This document shows positions 11,744-25,094 of a DNA stretch of 64,000 nt, piece by piece. Every line of letters begins with the position of its first letter. The first letter of the stretch is position 1. A model generated the notes under the pieces. The model had not been told where the DNA came from. It made no database searches and saw only the letters and a list, made by a program, of their open reading frames with translations. Position numbers and translations under genes: made by a program. The stretch is from Amphiura filiformis (lineage: Eukaryota; Echinodermata; Ophiuroidea; Amphilepidida; Amphiuridae), in the NCBI RefSeq assembly GCF_039555335.1, contig NC_092628.1, positions 58,949,547 through 59,013,546 on the forward strand, given 5' to 3'.

Positions 11744-14222
11744 CTGGATCTATTACATGATGCAAGAACTCTTCAGCAATAATTGCTTAGCACCATAGCT
11801 TTATTTTTGGATAGAGAAATAAAAGGAAATACCAATTTTTCTCACACAATCAAGAATGGTTTGTTTTGGCGTGTCCCATTACCGCCGTGCTTTCAAATGA
11901 TTCTTTGAATTCACATTTGAATATCATAGAAAGTTAAGGCAGTCGTTGTTGAACATGTTGTAAGTCTTTCATTGGTAAAAAAGCAAAAACACGTGCTGGT
12001 AGTTTCTTTGAACAACATATTTATAACAAAAAACTAGTCTCGTTTTTGTAAAAAATTTTGATGTATTTTAACTACCTCTCGTCAGGTTCAATTAAATTTA
12101 CGATCCACGTACATGACACCCTAAATAATGGTTTACTATTTTACACACGCCTCTTCCCAATCATAGCTGTCTAATCAAAACATTATCAAAAGAGATATAA
12201 ATCTATGATTTGGATTATCTAGAGCATGAAATTGTTTAAAGAAAAAAGGTTTAATTTTAATTCAGACTGCTTTCAACCTTTATTGCATGATCGATCATTA
12301 CCAACCATAGTCGCTGGAAGTTCAAGTATTATAATAGCCAGACGACTCATCCAGACAAGGCATTGTGCTTCACTCATCAACAACCCCTTTTGGTATGCAT
12401 CATAATACATATTCATTCATGAAACCTGTTAACTTTTTTAGCAAGAATCATATACGAGGTTGCTGGTAATGAGGTTTAAAATTTATTGTGACATATTACT
12501 GAACTTAATTTTCTCAAATAATTCTATTGAATATAAACAGTGTCGCAGTGACGGATCAAAGGCGCCATAGACGCCACAGATGCGCAGCCCCTAATCAAGA
12601 GAAACTTTTAGTGAAATTGATGGCGCCCCTCAATCGGTCCAGCAAACTCCCCTCTCCTAGGATGACTCGCGCTAAATCTCTGACTAATACATGTCTTTTT
12701 GTTGAACCAGCTAGTTTCAGTATTCTAAAATAAAAGCTAATAAATTACACCCTTGAAAGTTATCTTTGTATTCTGAAGGACTAACTTTAATATTTATGAT
12801 TTTAAACTAGCAATATTTTCGGCAACTTTTAAATGTAAGTAAAAACACATGGGGATGGGATAATAATACGTTTTGGAATAGCTCGCTAGCTCGCAACGAA
12901 TCTACGCTTGTTTCAGCATGATCTTGACACAAGGTTAATTAACGCACTTAACTATACTCAATCTGCGAATCAATTTTCCCAATTAGATTTACGAAACATA
13001 CGTCCGTAACAATTAACCGCTACCTCGCCGAGATGTCGGACGTCGTTAGGAAATTTCAAAATGTTTTTAAAAACACTAACTTTTTTGATTGAGTACAAAA
13101 TGCCGAGTATTGGTGGTACTGTTTATGGCCTTTGAATTTTTGACCGTGTCTTGCATTTGGCAGGTGACAATGAAATATGATTCTCTGCATAAACCGCGGC
13201 TCGGGGGACACAACCCCGTCAAATTTGAGGTAAAATTTGAAAGATGGAAAGAAAGCAGTAGACAGAGAGACAACATATATCAGTGACAGTGGTTAAAGAA
13301 TATACATCTGGAATTAAGGACACAGTTAAACTGTGTTAAATTGTTTACAATAAAGCCTTCGCCTTCAGCCCCTTCCCCTAAGTCTATGTCATGCAGTTAT
13401 CACCTGCATAATGGTCATAAAGTACATAAAATACAGTAATCCTCATTTGGCATTCGTCTTAGACGTCATGTCTCATAGACTATGTACTTCATCAAATTGA
13501 GATGAATAGAAACAAACATTACCTTTAAGTTCGTAAAGATTAACATTGTTCTGATATTGAAAAGGTCTATGATTTTAGTAATGGGATATCGGACGATGAA
13601 AGAATAGTGCAAATCTTCTGTATTGTAATAATTACTAATAATTCAAGTAAACAAAACGGAATTTAAGGATAAACGAGAAGTAAATGTGATGATTAACATA
13701 CATATTATCTGTTAATTCATTGTAATATACCAGCCCTCATCTATTCCATGCGAGGTAATGTATTTTAATTTGACAAAATTATATACGAATTCTACCCAGC
13801 GGCAGGTAAATTTACTTTACTTTACTTAATCTTTCTTACAGACAAAAATTACCATTTGTTAGACTAGTTTCCTCCCTTTGAAGCTGTATATCTATGAAAC
13901 ACAGTGATATACGGTCTTTAATGTATGTATCACCGTGTTAAAGTAAAAAAACAAAAACGCTGTATTGTGATATCTATGACAGAATTTAACAATCAAGTAT
14001 TAGGCCTTGATAAATTTTAGATGTCTTACCGACCTAGTATACATAACCAATTACGTTTGCTCACATCCGTCTTACATTGAATTAAGTCCATGCAATCATA
14101 AATTCATAAATCATAAATAAAAAAATAAATTAAACTGTAAAAAATCATTATAAGAGGAAAAGCTATATAGAGAATTGAAATGCAGGCATTGCTCTCTGTA
14201 TTATGTAGTTCACAAAACTAAT

Positions 14223-14611
14223 AAACTGGCCTCAAAAAGAAACTTATCATTTTTCACAAGGTTATATCTTATAATCCTCTCCATAAAAATGAACAAAAAT
14301 TGCACACAGGATTACTTCAATACTCTACTTCTAAACACTGGTCAGTAACCAAACAGTTGTCCAACTGACACAACAGCAAAATGCACTGACATGGAACACC
14401 TTCCTGGACCACATTCACAACCCAACAGATTTCTTTTGCTGGGTTCCAATTATTCGCCTGTACATGAACAAAATTACACACAGGATTACTTCAATACTCT
14501 ACTCTAAACACATGTCAGTAACCAAGCAGTTGTCCAACTGACACAACAGTAAAATGCACTGACACGGAACAGCTTCCGGAACCACATTCACTGGCTTTTT
14601 GAAGCCAGTTT
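14223..14611. mobile_element. 389 bp element with AAACTGGC termini and an internal direct repeat
   Basis: The ends are AAACTGGCCTCAAAAAG and, reversed, AAACTGGCTTCAAAAAG. U3 has an uninterrupted CTAATACGTTGCACTG at the matching place, so insertion is precise. Two ~120 bp direct repeats (about 14,290-14,412 and 14,462-14,585) both carry ACACAGGATTACTTCAATAC and GTTGTCCAACTGACACAACA. No coding capacity is seen. The target-site duplication is not clear. Confidence 0.7.
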
Positions 14612-15234
14612 ACGTTACACTGTTTCTATGGTACAAATGCTTGACAATAGTTCTTTTCGTAATGATGATCATAACATATTCAGCACTACTTAATCAATAG
14701 TAGAGTCGTTTGTACTTGTTTAAATGCATTGCTCACTGATTAAAAATAATGTAATTGCGATGCTTTTCTTTCTCATATCTAGTTCACGGGACAGTGTGTC
14801 AGAGAAGTATTAATTAATTCTTGCAGATACTTTGTAAATAATGTAACAGAAGTGTGAAACTTGCGATACTTTTCTTTCTCATTTCTATTATCTAGTTCAC
14901 GGGACAGTGTGTCAGAGAAGTATTAATGAATTCTTGCAGATACTTTGTAAATAAAGTATGTGGGCGGGTTTAGAGTAAATACACAATTGTGATTGAAGAC
15001 CGTTGCTCAGGAGTGAGCCCGAAGAAAGAAATGTATAAAAGGATATGTGTCCTAATTGAACCCAAGTACCAATGTCTAAAGAAAAGGTTACTATAAGTCG
15101 GAATGAATTAATAAAAGTATGCCAAAACAGTGGCTCGGGTTATTTCAAAATAATATAATACACATTATAGCAGAGTATGTAAAGATTTCTTTTTAAACAG
15201 GATTATGATTACAGCTAATAATTTATTTACTTAA

Positions 15235-15892
15235 GGGATCTAGAATGAGCGTTTATGGCGTTTGGACAGTATTTATTGTGCGACATGAGAGCACATCAGA
15301 CATATCGAATTGCATTCTGAATACGAAGAATGTCTTTCTGATATCAAATAATTTTAATTTTTTGCAATTCACGATATAATACAAATTTTATGACAAATTA
15401 TTAAAATTTGATATTTTTCACATTTTGATATATAACAGTCCTCGAAGTAAATTTTATAAATCTAATGACATATTCTTAAAGTGTATGTAGCTGAGAAGCC
15501 AAGCCGACGATCAATTGAAAAGTTTGACCTTTCATATTGAAGATATGGATTTTTTTCCCAAAAGACCTAATTTATTTTGGTGTTTTGGGGAAAAAATCCA
15601 TATCTTCAATACGAAAGGTCACAATTTTCAATTGATCGTCGGCATTTAATCCCTTACATACACTTTAAGTATAAATCATCAGATTTATAAAGTTTACTTC
15701 GAGTAATGTTAAATATCAAAAATATCAATTTTTAATCATTTGCCATAAAATGTGTATTATATTGTGAATTTCAAACAATCTAAATTATTTGATATCAGAA
15801 GGACATTCTTCGTATTCAGAATGCAATTGGATATGTCTGATGTGCTCTAATGTCCCACAATAAATACTGTCCAAACGTTCATATCCCACCCC
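15235..15892. mobile_element. TTAA-flanked foldback element, 658 bp
   Basis: TTAA stands at 15,231-15,234 and 15,893-15,896. The element begins GGGATCTAGAATGAGCG and ends in an approximate complement. The two halves are long inverted repeats; the shared segment near each end contains GAGCACATCAGACATATC, and the arms fold nearly end to end. A 655 bp relative lies at 24,018-24,672, also between TTAA sites. U1 at ~9,262 shows the interrupted sequence intact. A TTAA target site fits a piggyBac-type mover; no transposase is present. Confidence 0.85.
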
Positions 15893-17226
15893 TTAAAGAA
15901 CTATTTTTAGACCACTGCAAGGAAAAATTCCACGCTGGAAGTGATAAAGCTTTTCAAATGTACTTTCGCGATGTTTTCCTTTGAATTCTATTTGCACAGC
16001 GTAAGGATATTTGAAAAGAGGAAGGAGGAAGGTAACAAAAGTAGCCAGATTTGTTTGAGTATTTATAATTTTTTCTCTCAATGAAAAGTGATATTTGTTT
16101 GTTTTTATCTATTTTAAGCGCCTTATAATCTGTTTAATCCGTTTTCTTTAAAACGCGAAGGAAAATAGTTCTTAAGGTTACCGGCAACCACTAAAACAAT
16201 CTGTTAATATCAATTTTCTGAAAACAGATACTCGTACATAATAGACATTTTCTTGCACTTTTCTATACTTTTTGCTTGTTCGTTCTACAGCCACTCGCCT
16301 TTTAGCAATCTGATATCATGTACACACCCATAAAATCACCTAATCATGCTATTACAACTTCTCAACATAGATGTATGGAAATGTTTTTCAAAATATGCCT
16401 AGAAAACAGATATTTATACTGCGTTCTTGAACATAATCGATACCCACGTGGAACTGTAATAAATCAAGTACAAACACTGATTTTTAGTCTCGGTCCATTC
16501 TTTGTTCAGATTTTTAATACATTATATTACAACGAATTGAACATTTTGAAACCTATGTAGGCTTGCAATACTTCAAAGATTGCAATCAGGTCAGTCGATT
16601 AACGTGTTTACTTCGTATAGGAGATATTGTTTGTGATTTTCAACGCAGGTTTCGTTCCTTTAAATGCATGCTGCCCGTTAGAAAGGTGCTATTAAATAGA
16701 CCACAGAGAAGCAGCCGTTAAACATTTGGCTCACGAAGCAAACTTAAAAGATGGCACCAATGGTACAAATTAAGTGAACTATAAAATGAAGGAAACTAGG
16801 TCATGAGTAAATATTCGGAGACACATTGCTACTTGCTTGGTCCTTCCACCGCGTAAAGTCACGAAATTTATATTCGCGTGATACTTTTATTTCTTTGACC
16901 ACATACTTACTGTAAACAAAGCCAATGGTAGCGTTATAACCAACATTTTACTGCCACTATTTCACACAAAATGGTGTTTAATGTAGAGCATATTTACTCC
17001 ATCACCAATATAGAGTTGTGTATCACAGTCTTTCTCACATCAAACTGGTGCATCAAATCTACAAACGAATATGAAATAACTATGATGGTTAGAAATAACA
17101 TAATTCCAACTAACAGATTCATTTTAATGGTATTCTGTTAGTTTTGGAATAATTATATTATTTCTTAAACATATGGGTGACTGCTGCGATAAAATAATGT
17201 GTGGAAGGAGATTTTGAAAGACTTAA

Positions 17227-17586
17227 GGTGGTACTACACCCCCTTATCAATCTTGTGTCTAATTTTGCATTTTTCTCAAAAAAGAACTACACACTGGTAA
17301 CAAAAGTTATGTATAGGGGCAAGGAATCCAATTACTTCACTGAAATGTCAGTGATTCAAGAAAAGTGTTTCATTATATATGTTAAGAAATGAGGTACATT
17401 CTAGCAGTACCTCTTTTCTTATCATAAATAACGTACCGCTTGTCTTAAGTCACTTAAATTCCAGTGTAGTAACTGGATTCCATGCCCCTGTAATATATAC
17501 ATAACCTTTGTTACCAGTGTGTTATTATTTTTAATATGAGAAAATGCAAAAATAGCCACAAATTTATCAAGGGGTGTAGTACCACC
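17227..17586. mobile_element. TTAA-flanked foldback with GGTGGTACTACACCCC ends
   Basis: TTAA at 17,223-17,226 and 17,587-17,590 flank a 360 bp element with inverted ends GGTGGTACTACACCCC and GGGGTGTAGTACCACC. It belongs to the same family as 51,696-52,047 and 59,323-59,674; the fragment at ~56,608-56,830 matches this subfamily most closely, including the phrase GTACATTCTAG. Confidence 0.85.
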
Positions 17587-17723
17587 TTAATGATGATATA
17601 CTGACTATTTCATCAGGGTTCATTTGAAAATGACAATTTATTAACTTCGCAATAAATACACCTCACGTCCGATTTAAAATATAGCTACTTCAACTGTTAA
17701 AGACAACATTATTAATATTATAA

Positions 17724-18250
17724 GCAGCCAAGTTAGCTAAATGGATTCGACTATGATTTAAGGAAGCCCCATCATGCACTGCAAAAGTGTTATCACCGGA
17801 GTTTCAACTGCCACTTAACTTTTCAAATCCCATTGAAATCTGTGCAAAAGATGTTGTTTTAGAATTGTGTGTGTGTCATTATTACTTGGTCGATCTCAGA
17901 ACAAAAGTGACGTGTGTATGAAGGATAATTCACACCTTCTTTAGATAACATAAAATGTGAAATCGACCAGCAAATTAACAATGTTTTTATTATTAATATA
18001 GCAGTACAAATTCAAATTTTAGCATGCACGTCTATGCAGTATAGCAGAGCAGTGGTGTCATGTTACTCATACAGCTCTGCTCACTGCACAGTTAACCCAA
18101 TGGGGGATGTTGGCTAGTGCTTAAATCATCCTCTTACTATGATGTGTGAGCTGTGGGTTCGAACCCTGATGGTGGTTTAGTACGTTTTCTAGTGAAAAAT
18201 TACAGTTAGTTTGAAATTCCCCTTGACAAGGAACTTAAAGTTAGCGTTCA
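17724..18250 (+). mobile_element. Second-family SINE, U2 copy, split by an insertion
   Basis: The A-box region AAGTTAGCTAAATGG lies near 17,728 and the B-box region GGGTTCGAACCCTG near 18,156. About 360 bp of unrelated sequence lie between them. TTAA occurs near both edges of the interruption (about 17,758 and 18,119), so it may be another TTAA inserter, but I see no clear terminal inverted repeat. The SINE's 3' half is missing after about 18,245. Confidence 0.55.
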
Positions 18251-18456
18251 GACTTTGCTTCACATTTCTAATCATTACACCTAATAAATATTCATTGCCA
18301 TGAGGTGATCAAGATTGTTAAGATAAATTTGATTTATTTCATCATTTATCTGTTGCTAGAAGTATTACGTCACAGTAATGTGTTCGTAAATCCCAAGGTC
18401 ATTGCTAAGATCAACATTATTCTTCCCATATTTTGTCATTTTCAAAACCTTATCAG

Positions 18457-18680
18457 AGGTAGAAAGACTACCCGAAAGACTATCAAGTTTATCCCTTGTA
18501 AAACGCTTGTTTCGAGTCATTCAAATGGTCACAATCTTCATCAATAACGGTAAAATAGACCCTGGACAAAATGTCCTTGAATATCTTTCGCCAGCACAGT
18601 TACCGCACATCGGACCAGTCGACCAAATCTTTCAAGTTTGTATTCAGATGAAAAACGCAGGCGATTATCAGGAGAATTAG
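18457..18680 (+). pseudogene. Exon-like ORF X, U3 copy (longest, unrecognised)
   Basis: A pyrimidine-rich tract and TATCAG end at 18,456. The frame then reads V-E-R-L-P-E-R-L-S-S-L-S-L-V-K-R-L-F, then D-P-G-Q-N-V-L-E-Y-L-S-P-A-Q-L-P, and ends Q-M-K-N-A-G-D-Y-Q before TAG 18,678-18,680. It is about 74 residues, leucine-rich and probably helical. The 3' part matches positions 2-73. I do not recognise a family. It straddles the boundary I chose between U2 and U3, so that boundary is arbitrary to within a few hundred bases. Confidence 0.4.
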
Positions 18681-18983
18681 ATACCAACTGCTGCATTCGA
18701 TTTGAAACTTGCTCACTTTGAAATCGTAATACCCCAGCCCACAGTGAACGGTGTTATAACATTATTTGCACACGGCAAGGGTGTATACTTGCATCTTATT
18801 TACAATTAATTTCAATATCAGCTAATATCTTTACAATACCGACACTGTAAATGTTCGTTTTTTCTTCAATGCAATTTTGTCTACAATGACATGAAATTAA
18901 AATGTTCATAAAACGTAAAAGTCAATAATTAAGGTCTTTAAAAATGTCAACTCTTTGTGAATTTCTAAAGTTTTGATTTACAG

Positions 18984-19094
18984 ACGGTACCCGCATTAAG
19001 AAGGCTATTTGAGTTACTCGAGTTTCTGGCATACCTGGATCTATTACATGATGCAAGGACTCTTAAGCAATTATTGCTTAGCACCATAGCATAG
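18984..19094 (+). pseudogene. Exon-like ORF Y, U3 copy
   Basis: It follows a TTTACAG acceptor at 18,983. The frame of 36 codons contains R-R-L-F-E-L-L-E-F-L-A-Y-L-D-L-L-H-D-A-R-T-L and ends S-T-I-A before TAG 19,092-19,094. Relative to U1 and U4, glutamine is replaced by tyrosine after F-L-A. Function is unknown. Confidence 0.45.
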
Positions 19095-19539
19095 CTAAAT
19101 CTTGGATAGAGGCAGAGAAATAAGAGAAAATACCATTTTTTTCTAACGCAATCAAGAACGGTATGTTTTGGCTTTGCGTGCCCCATTACCGCCGTGATTA
19201 TATATTTAATCCTTTTATTTTAAAACGTCATCACTTGCTTTAGGTAGACATGTTGTCAATAAATGCCTGAATTAAATTCGTTCATTGTATCATTGCGCCG
19301 GTTGTCGCAAGAGAAGAGCCAGACAATTTCATTTAAGTTGGTAATATGTATACTCAAAACCCAGTTCGGAGTATGAGACCATATTGCACAACTTCATTAC
19401 ACAATAACAGGTTACGTAATTCTCAGTATCGCAAGGAATCTCAGAATCCCACAGAATAATTCACTTACGCAGCTTATAAAAGGTCTATCCTTTACAATAT
19501 CAATACAACCAGTCTAAGGCACAATATTAATAGTCCATA

Positions 19540-19760
19540 ATATACTGCGCCAATAAAGTATCCTTGCACTTGGAAAAATAATCACAATTTCAGAACTGAA
19601 CAATATTGGGGTTAATTTGTTTTTTTTAATAGATGCACTATCTAATCATGCACATTATGACACCACATTGAATCCAGTGTGACCTCAAGAAGTTACAAGC
19701 AATTGAATAGACGAAGGTCCAGTTTTAAAAGTGACAAACTGGCCTAATCAAAACTCCACA
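19540..19760 (+). mobile_element. Fragment of a dispersed foldback family
   Basis: A ~200 bp stretch containing AGTATCCTTGCACTTGGAAA and ATGACACCACATTGAATCCA recurs at ~54,950-55,160 in the same orientation and at ~55,330-55,480 reversed, where it forms a foldback. Only one arm is recognisable here. Confidence 0.6.
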
Positions 19761-19966
19761 GACTAGACATCTGGTTTGAGAGTGGCGAATGGCAAATTTA
19801 TGCGTTTGGCTTTAATTGAAAACAAAAGGAACAAAAGAAAACTGAAACAAAAGAACTGACAAATAAATTGAAAGTTATGAAAAGTACAGAGAAACAAAAA
19901 CTGGACCTTTGTTTGTTTTAAAAAACCAATAACGCATCGCTTTATTCTAGCAAGGTTTCAAATAAT

Positions 19967-20056
19967 TCTTTGAATTCACGTTTGAATCTCAGGGAATGTC
20001 AAGGCAGTCTTTCTTTGAATTCACGTTTGAATCTCAGGGAATGTCAAGGCAGTCTT
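19967..20056 (+). repeat. 45 bp tandem duplication
   Basis: The segment TTCTTTGAATTCACGTTTGA plus the next 25 bases, ending AAGGCAGTC, is present twice in direct succession. The single-copy form is seen in U2 near 11,911, so this is a recent local duplication in U3. Confidence 0.85.
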
Positions 20057-20627
20057 TTTTTAACATTTTGTAAGTCTTTCAAAAAAAAAAAAAAAAGAGC
20101 AAAAGCACGTCCAGGTAATGTCTTTTAAAAACATAATTATTTTTAAAAAGTATATACAGCTAATTAGATTTTTCGAGAAGGTTTTATAAAAGTAGAATTT
20201 TCCGATGTATTTTAACTATCACGCCGGGTTCAATTAAAACTACAATCCACGTACATAACACATCAAACAATAAAATACTATTCAACACATGCCTCTTCTC
20301 AATCATAGATGTCTAATCAAAATATTATCACAAGAGATATAAATCTATGATTTGGGTTATCTAGAGCGTGAAATTGTTCAAAGCAAAAAGGTTAAATTTC
20401 AATTTAGGCTGCTTTCAACCTTTATTGCATGATCGATCATTACCAACCATAGTCGCTGGAAGTTCAAGTATTATAATAGCCAGACGACTCATCCAGACGA
20501 GGCATTGTGCTTCAATTAAACAAGGCAACTCAGCAACAACCCCTTTTCGTATACATCGTAATGTATATTTATTCATGAAACTGGTTTACTAAATTACCAA
20601 GAATCATATTTTAGGTTACTGGTATAG

Positions 20628-20822
20628 GCAAAATATCTAATTCTCGATCATGAGAGCCAACTTGGGTTGCGTCGAGCGTACTACGCAAAGACCACACGCT
20701 TACCTTTTGGGGGGATTGACCAATCACTGTCTTTGGTCGCGCATTCGTGTTGTTCAACGAAAAGTGAGGTGACGCAATGGTACACAGACATTCTCTCATG
20801 ATCGAGAATTAGATATTTTGCA
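20628..20822. mobile_element. 195 bp MITE with perfect 29 bp terminal inverted repeats
   Basis: The left end starts GCAAAATATCTAATTCTCG and is matched perfectly for 29 bp by the complement at 20,794-20,822. The interior is not palindromic. U1, U2 and U4 lack it. The perfect ends suggest a young insertion. No target-site duplication is obvious. Confidence 0.8.
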
Positions 20823-22363
20823 TACAGGGCTGGATCTTAACTTTTTTGGCACTAGCAGTCGGGCGTTACAATAAATGAGAAAAAGAAGACGATAGACGAT
20901 AGTCTAGTAAGTTCAATACACGTAGCAATTAAATGTTATTGTTAATCGTTTTTATGTGTGCCCCTGCTCGTGACTTGTTCTTTATTAACAGTGGGAGGTA
21001 AAAAATCTTGAAGTATAATTTTTGCCATATTGAAGCTTAAATTGAGAAGGGCCCTATCGTGCAAAAGTAATCTTAAAAAATTTGCGTAAAGAGCACACTA
21101 AATTGGTACTTTTTAGGCTAAAGTTGCCAAAAATAGTGACATATGAGCGTCAAAATGTCTCGAAGAATGCCACGTGCACCACAGCAAAAGTACACGCCAT
21201 TGGTGTGCGGGCGTGTGTAAAAGTTCAGCCTGTATTGCCTATAATAAGGTTTAAAATTTATTGTAAAATATTGCTAAACTTAATGTTCTTAAATAATTTT
21301 TAGTGAAATTGGTGGTGCCTCTCATTCGGTCCAACATACTCTTCTCTCCTAAGATGACTGCGCGATATCTCTGACTAATCTTATTGTTGTACCAGCTAGT
21401 GTCATTACTCCCAAAATAACTTAGACCTTTGAAAGGCGGCAACGAATCTACGCTTGTTTCAATTTGAATATAGGAGCATGCTCTTGATAACAATGTTAAT
21501 TAACGCACTTAACTACTCAATCTGCGAATCAATTTTCGTAATTAGATTTACGAAACATACTTCCGTAACTATTAACCACCACCTCGCTGCGATGTCGAAT
21601 GTCATCAGGAATTTTCGAAATGATTTTAAAAAGCCATTTAACACACTAAATATTTTCGATTGAGTACAAACATGCCGAGTATTGGTGGTACTGTTTATGG
21701 TCTTTGAATTTTGTGACTGTGTCTTGCATTTGGCAAAGTGAATACAAGTACCATGAGCACGATGAATTATGAATGATGCTCTGCATAAACCACCCATAAG
21801 CTTAGGAACCGTGGGTGAGGCTATAATACCCTTCAGCCCCTTCAAATAATATCAGGCACAATTTTGAAGATGGAAAGAAAACAGTAGACAAATATTTCAG
21901 TAACAGTGGTTAAAGAATATACATCTGGAATCAAGGACAAATAAATTTGTGTTAAACTAAACATACAAATCAGATATTTCAGTGCTACCGCGTACCCCTT
22001 CCCTCGATGCTTCGCGCCTAGATGAACTGAGCCTTCACCCTCATCCCCTCCTCCAAATTCAATGTTGGAAAATATCTCTGCCATCTAAATCACGTGAATC
22101 TGTAAAAAACAGTAAATCCTCCTTTGGGAATCGACTACGAGGGTCTCATAGACAATGTGCTTCATCAAACTATTACATTTCATGCCAGTCATATAGCTGC
22201 TCAAGCTAGCCAGACATAACTGGGTGGACTCATCTGATATTGTCTAAAATGACTGACTGTATAGCTCCCTGGGCATGATGTGGCAAGTGATTTGAGTCGC
22301 TGTGGCCAGGCAGGCAAGGGATTCCATTTTGATAGCATTTTAAAAATTTAACTTTTATACAAA
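20823..22363. other. Non-coding stretch of U3
   Basis: No gene is supported. Part of it (about 21,240-21,900) matches U2 near 12,470-13,320, including GAGTACAAACATGCCGAGTATTGG and related text, in pieces. From ~22,120 the ORF Z block begins. Overlapping short frames on both strands are not conserved between units. Confidence 0.5.
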
Positions 22364-22680
22364 TGATAGGTCTCTCCTTTGAAACGAAAGGTCCGGGTTC
22401 AATTCCCCGCAGGCCCCCCCCCCCCCCTCTACCAAAAACATCTCCGCTCTCCCCGTGGTTCATCTGGTAATGGCAAGGCAGATGATCCATGATAAAAGAC
22501 CTCGCTACAGTCGGTTCCGATCAGGGTAATACGCGATTGTCGGCTACACTTGCATGTTCTGTAAAAAATTCCCCGATCAGCTATCTACGGCGACCCCTTC
22601 ACCAGGTCACTTGTGTCTGGTCGAAGTTTCGTCAGCGTTATCTCCTAGATTTCAGATGTTAATGCCTAGATATGCTCATA
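22364..22680 (+). mobile_element. tRNA-related SINE insertion in the ORF Z block
   Basis: About 315 bp interrupt sequence that is continuous in U1 (near 3,876) and U4. Near the left end is a B-box-like GGGTTCAATTCC, preceded by an anticodon-arm-like CCTTTGAAACGAAAGG, and then a run of 14 C. The 5' half of the tRNA-like head is missing. The body resembles neither of the other two SINE families here. Confidence 0.5.
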
Positions 22681-22860
22681 AAAATGTTCAGCTGTCTTGC
22701 ACGTTTGGACCCCCTTATGAATACTTTTGGAATCCACTCATGGGACACGGTAGTCAACAAATCCAATAAGCGAACTCTACTAGTGTATGATTTGAAGTGG
22801 GGCACGTATAAACACAGACAACCATTTGGAGTAGTTGGTCTTAATATCATGTTTACCTGA
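22672..22860 (+). pseudogene. Exon-like ORF Z, U3 copy
   Basis: A 62-codon frame shares N-T-F-G-I-H-S-W-D-T-V and K-W-G-T-Y-K-H-R-Q-P-F-G with the U1 copy. It stops earlier because the U1 GGA codon is TGA here. The first few codons come from the SINE insertion, so the start is not ancestral. The strand remains uncertain, as for U1. Confidence 0.3.
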
Positions 22861-24017
22861 AAAGGTGGTGTAAGTGTCAACAGCACAGCTAATGCAAATA
22901 CAGATCATACCTAGATGGAACATCTGCAGGAATGCTGCTATGTTAAAGGAATTCCAACATTTTGTTTGGGTAATCGTGCATAGATATAATGATACACATA
23001 GCACACACAAATGTAACTAACCACATAGATAAATATGAAAACTAACAGACAAACCAATGTTTACTGTATATTATGAGAGCCGCATGATCTGTAACCGTTT
23101 TGAATTTGTTGTACATTTTAACTAGCACACCCTTTTAAACAATATAGCAGAGACAGTTTAAAGGAAAGGTTTACACTGTTCTCCTTTCGTTTGTACCATA
23201 GAACTAATTTCTGGCAGCCATGGTCGATAAAGACAAAAGGCGATAAGTACTATACCATGATTGCTTGATTTGCATATCGTCAATTTTTTATAATAGAAAC
23301 AAATATAATTACCTTTAAGTTCGTAAAGATTTACATTGTTCCGAGATTGAAAAGGTCTATGATTTTAGTATCAAGGATATCGGACGATGAAAGAATAGCG
23401 CAAATGTACTTAATTGTGATACGCTTATTATGGATTATAACACAGCATGGTCGTATCATGAAGTGTGTTGCCCTGTGACTGATGAACTCAACAATACTTA
23501 AAGGAAACTCTGGATCTGGTAAAACTACTAATTTGCGCTATATTATGACAGCTTTACAACTTCAATGGCCGAGTACAATACCCGTCATAAGTATACTGGT
23601 ACAGTTCCTTTATAGACATGTACTTAAATATGCAACAATGCTACATTTCAAGTAAACAAAGCGGTATTTGAGGTTAAACGAGAAGTAAATGTGATGATTA
23701 ACATACATATTATCTGTTAATTCATTTTAATACACACCTATGACGTCGCGCTATTGTTTTACCGCTCCATTATTTTCCACGAATGGAGCGATGATTACAA
23801 TAACACGCCATTCGTAAATGCCTTTCTCTTTTTTATGAAAAGCAAATACTTTTCAGGGAAAAAGTACTGGCATTTACGAATGTAGTGTTAATAACAATTG
23901 CACTTTCGAAAAGCATGTATTTGCGTAAAGTGCAGTATTGTTATCATCACTTCATTCATGCAAAACAATGATACGAAAAACAACAAAACTATGATTTTCA
24001 TTAATACAATAAATTAA

Positions 24018-24672
24018 GGAAGCGGATAGCAACATTTGCACATTATTGTTATGGGACATGAGAGCACATCAGACATATCGAATTACATGCTGAATACGAG
24101 GATTGTCCTTCTGATATAAAAAAAATAAAATAATTTTGATTTTGTGAAATTCGTGATATAATACAAATTTTATGGCAAATTATTAAAATGTCATATTTTT
24201 TAATTTAACAGTCCTCGAAGTAAACTTTATAAATCTAATAAATGATATGTAATGAAACTGTAGGCCTATGTAGGCCTAGCTGGGATGAAAAGCCGAATTG
24301 AAAATTTTGACCTTTCATATTGAACATAAACATTTTTTCCAAAAGACCTACATTTTTAGTGTTTTGAGGAAAAAAATCTGTAATAATGAAGGTCAAAATT
24401 TTCATATGATGGACAGCTGTTCATCCCAACTTCATAATCTTTAGGTGCATATCGTTAGATTTATACAATTTACTTTTTTACAATTTACAATTTTTAATAA
24501 TTTGCCATAAAATGTGTAATGTATATATCGCGAATTTAATAAAAATCAGAATTATTTGATATCAGAAGGACATTCCTCGTGTTCAAAATCCAATTCGATG
24601 TGTCTGATTTGCTCTCAGGTCCCTCAAATATATTATATAGGCCTACACGTGAAAACGTCGCTATCCGAGCCC
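24018..24672. mobile_element. TTAA-flanked foldback, 655 bp, nested
   Basis: TTAA at 24,014-24,017 and 24,673-24,676 bound an element starting GGAAGCGGATAGCAAC, with arms containing GAGCACATCAGACATATCG. It is the same family as 15,235-15,892 (658 bp) but the outer ~30 bp differ, so it is a distinct subfamily. Confidence 0.85.
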
Positions 24673-24925
24673 TTAAACATAAATTTACAATGCAATCTGT
24701 GAAAAGTAAGGCAAGATCAAAACGGGCAGGTTAAAAGTTGTATATAGGCCTACTTATTATGCAAGATGTGTTTTTACCCTCACTTTGGTGGAAAATGCTT
24801 ATTTAGGCTTAACTTAGTAAGCCCGTAACTTTAAATTATTTGGACCTTTCTTTCTACGCTTAGTGTTTTTTATATCATTTTTGCTGAACCATGAAATGGT
24901 ATCAGCCTATATGAGTGAATGTTAC

Positions 24926-24985
24926 TAGCTTACTTACTAGCTTACTTACTAGCTTACTAGCTTACTAGCTTACTAACTAACCATT
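24926..24985 (+). repeat. Short tandem repeat of CTTACTAG-type units
   Basis: Alternating TTACTAGC and TTACTTACTAGC units run for ~60 bp. This is a microsatellite-like tract with no wider meaning apparent. Confidence 0.9.
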
Positions 24986-25094
24986 TGGTCTGAAATGGAC
25001 ATATCTCTAAATGCCACGAAGGTATGACCCCATGAGTGGTGTCATATGAAAGAGGAAAACATAAAGAATATAATAAAAATATTTCCAAACATCA

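Larger units (their letters stand above)
11390..18604 (+). repeat. Tandem segmental-duplication unit 2 (U2)
   Basis: The second and shortest complete unit (7.2 kb) runs from a decayed ORF X to just before ORF X of U3. It keeps ORF Y (11,693, with an in-frame stop), the block at 12,060-12,470, and the body from ~13,640. It lacks most of the ORF Z block present in U1, U3 and U4. Unit-specific insertions at 14,223-14,611, 15,235-15,892, 17,227-17,586 and inside the terminal SINE account for much of the remaining length difference. Removing them leaves ~5.5 kb of shared core. Confidence 0.8.
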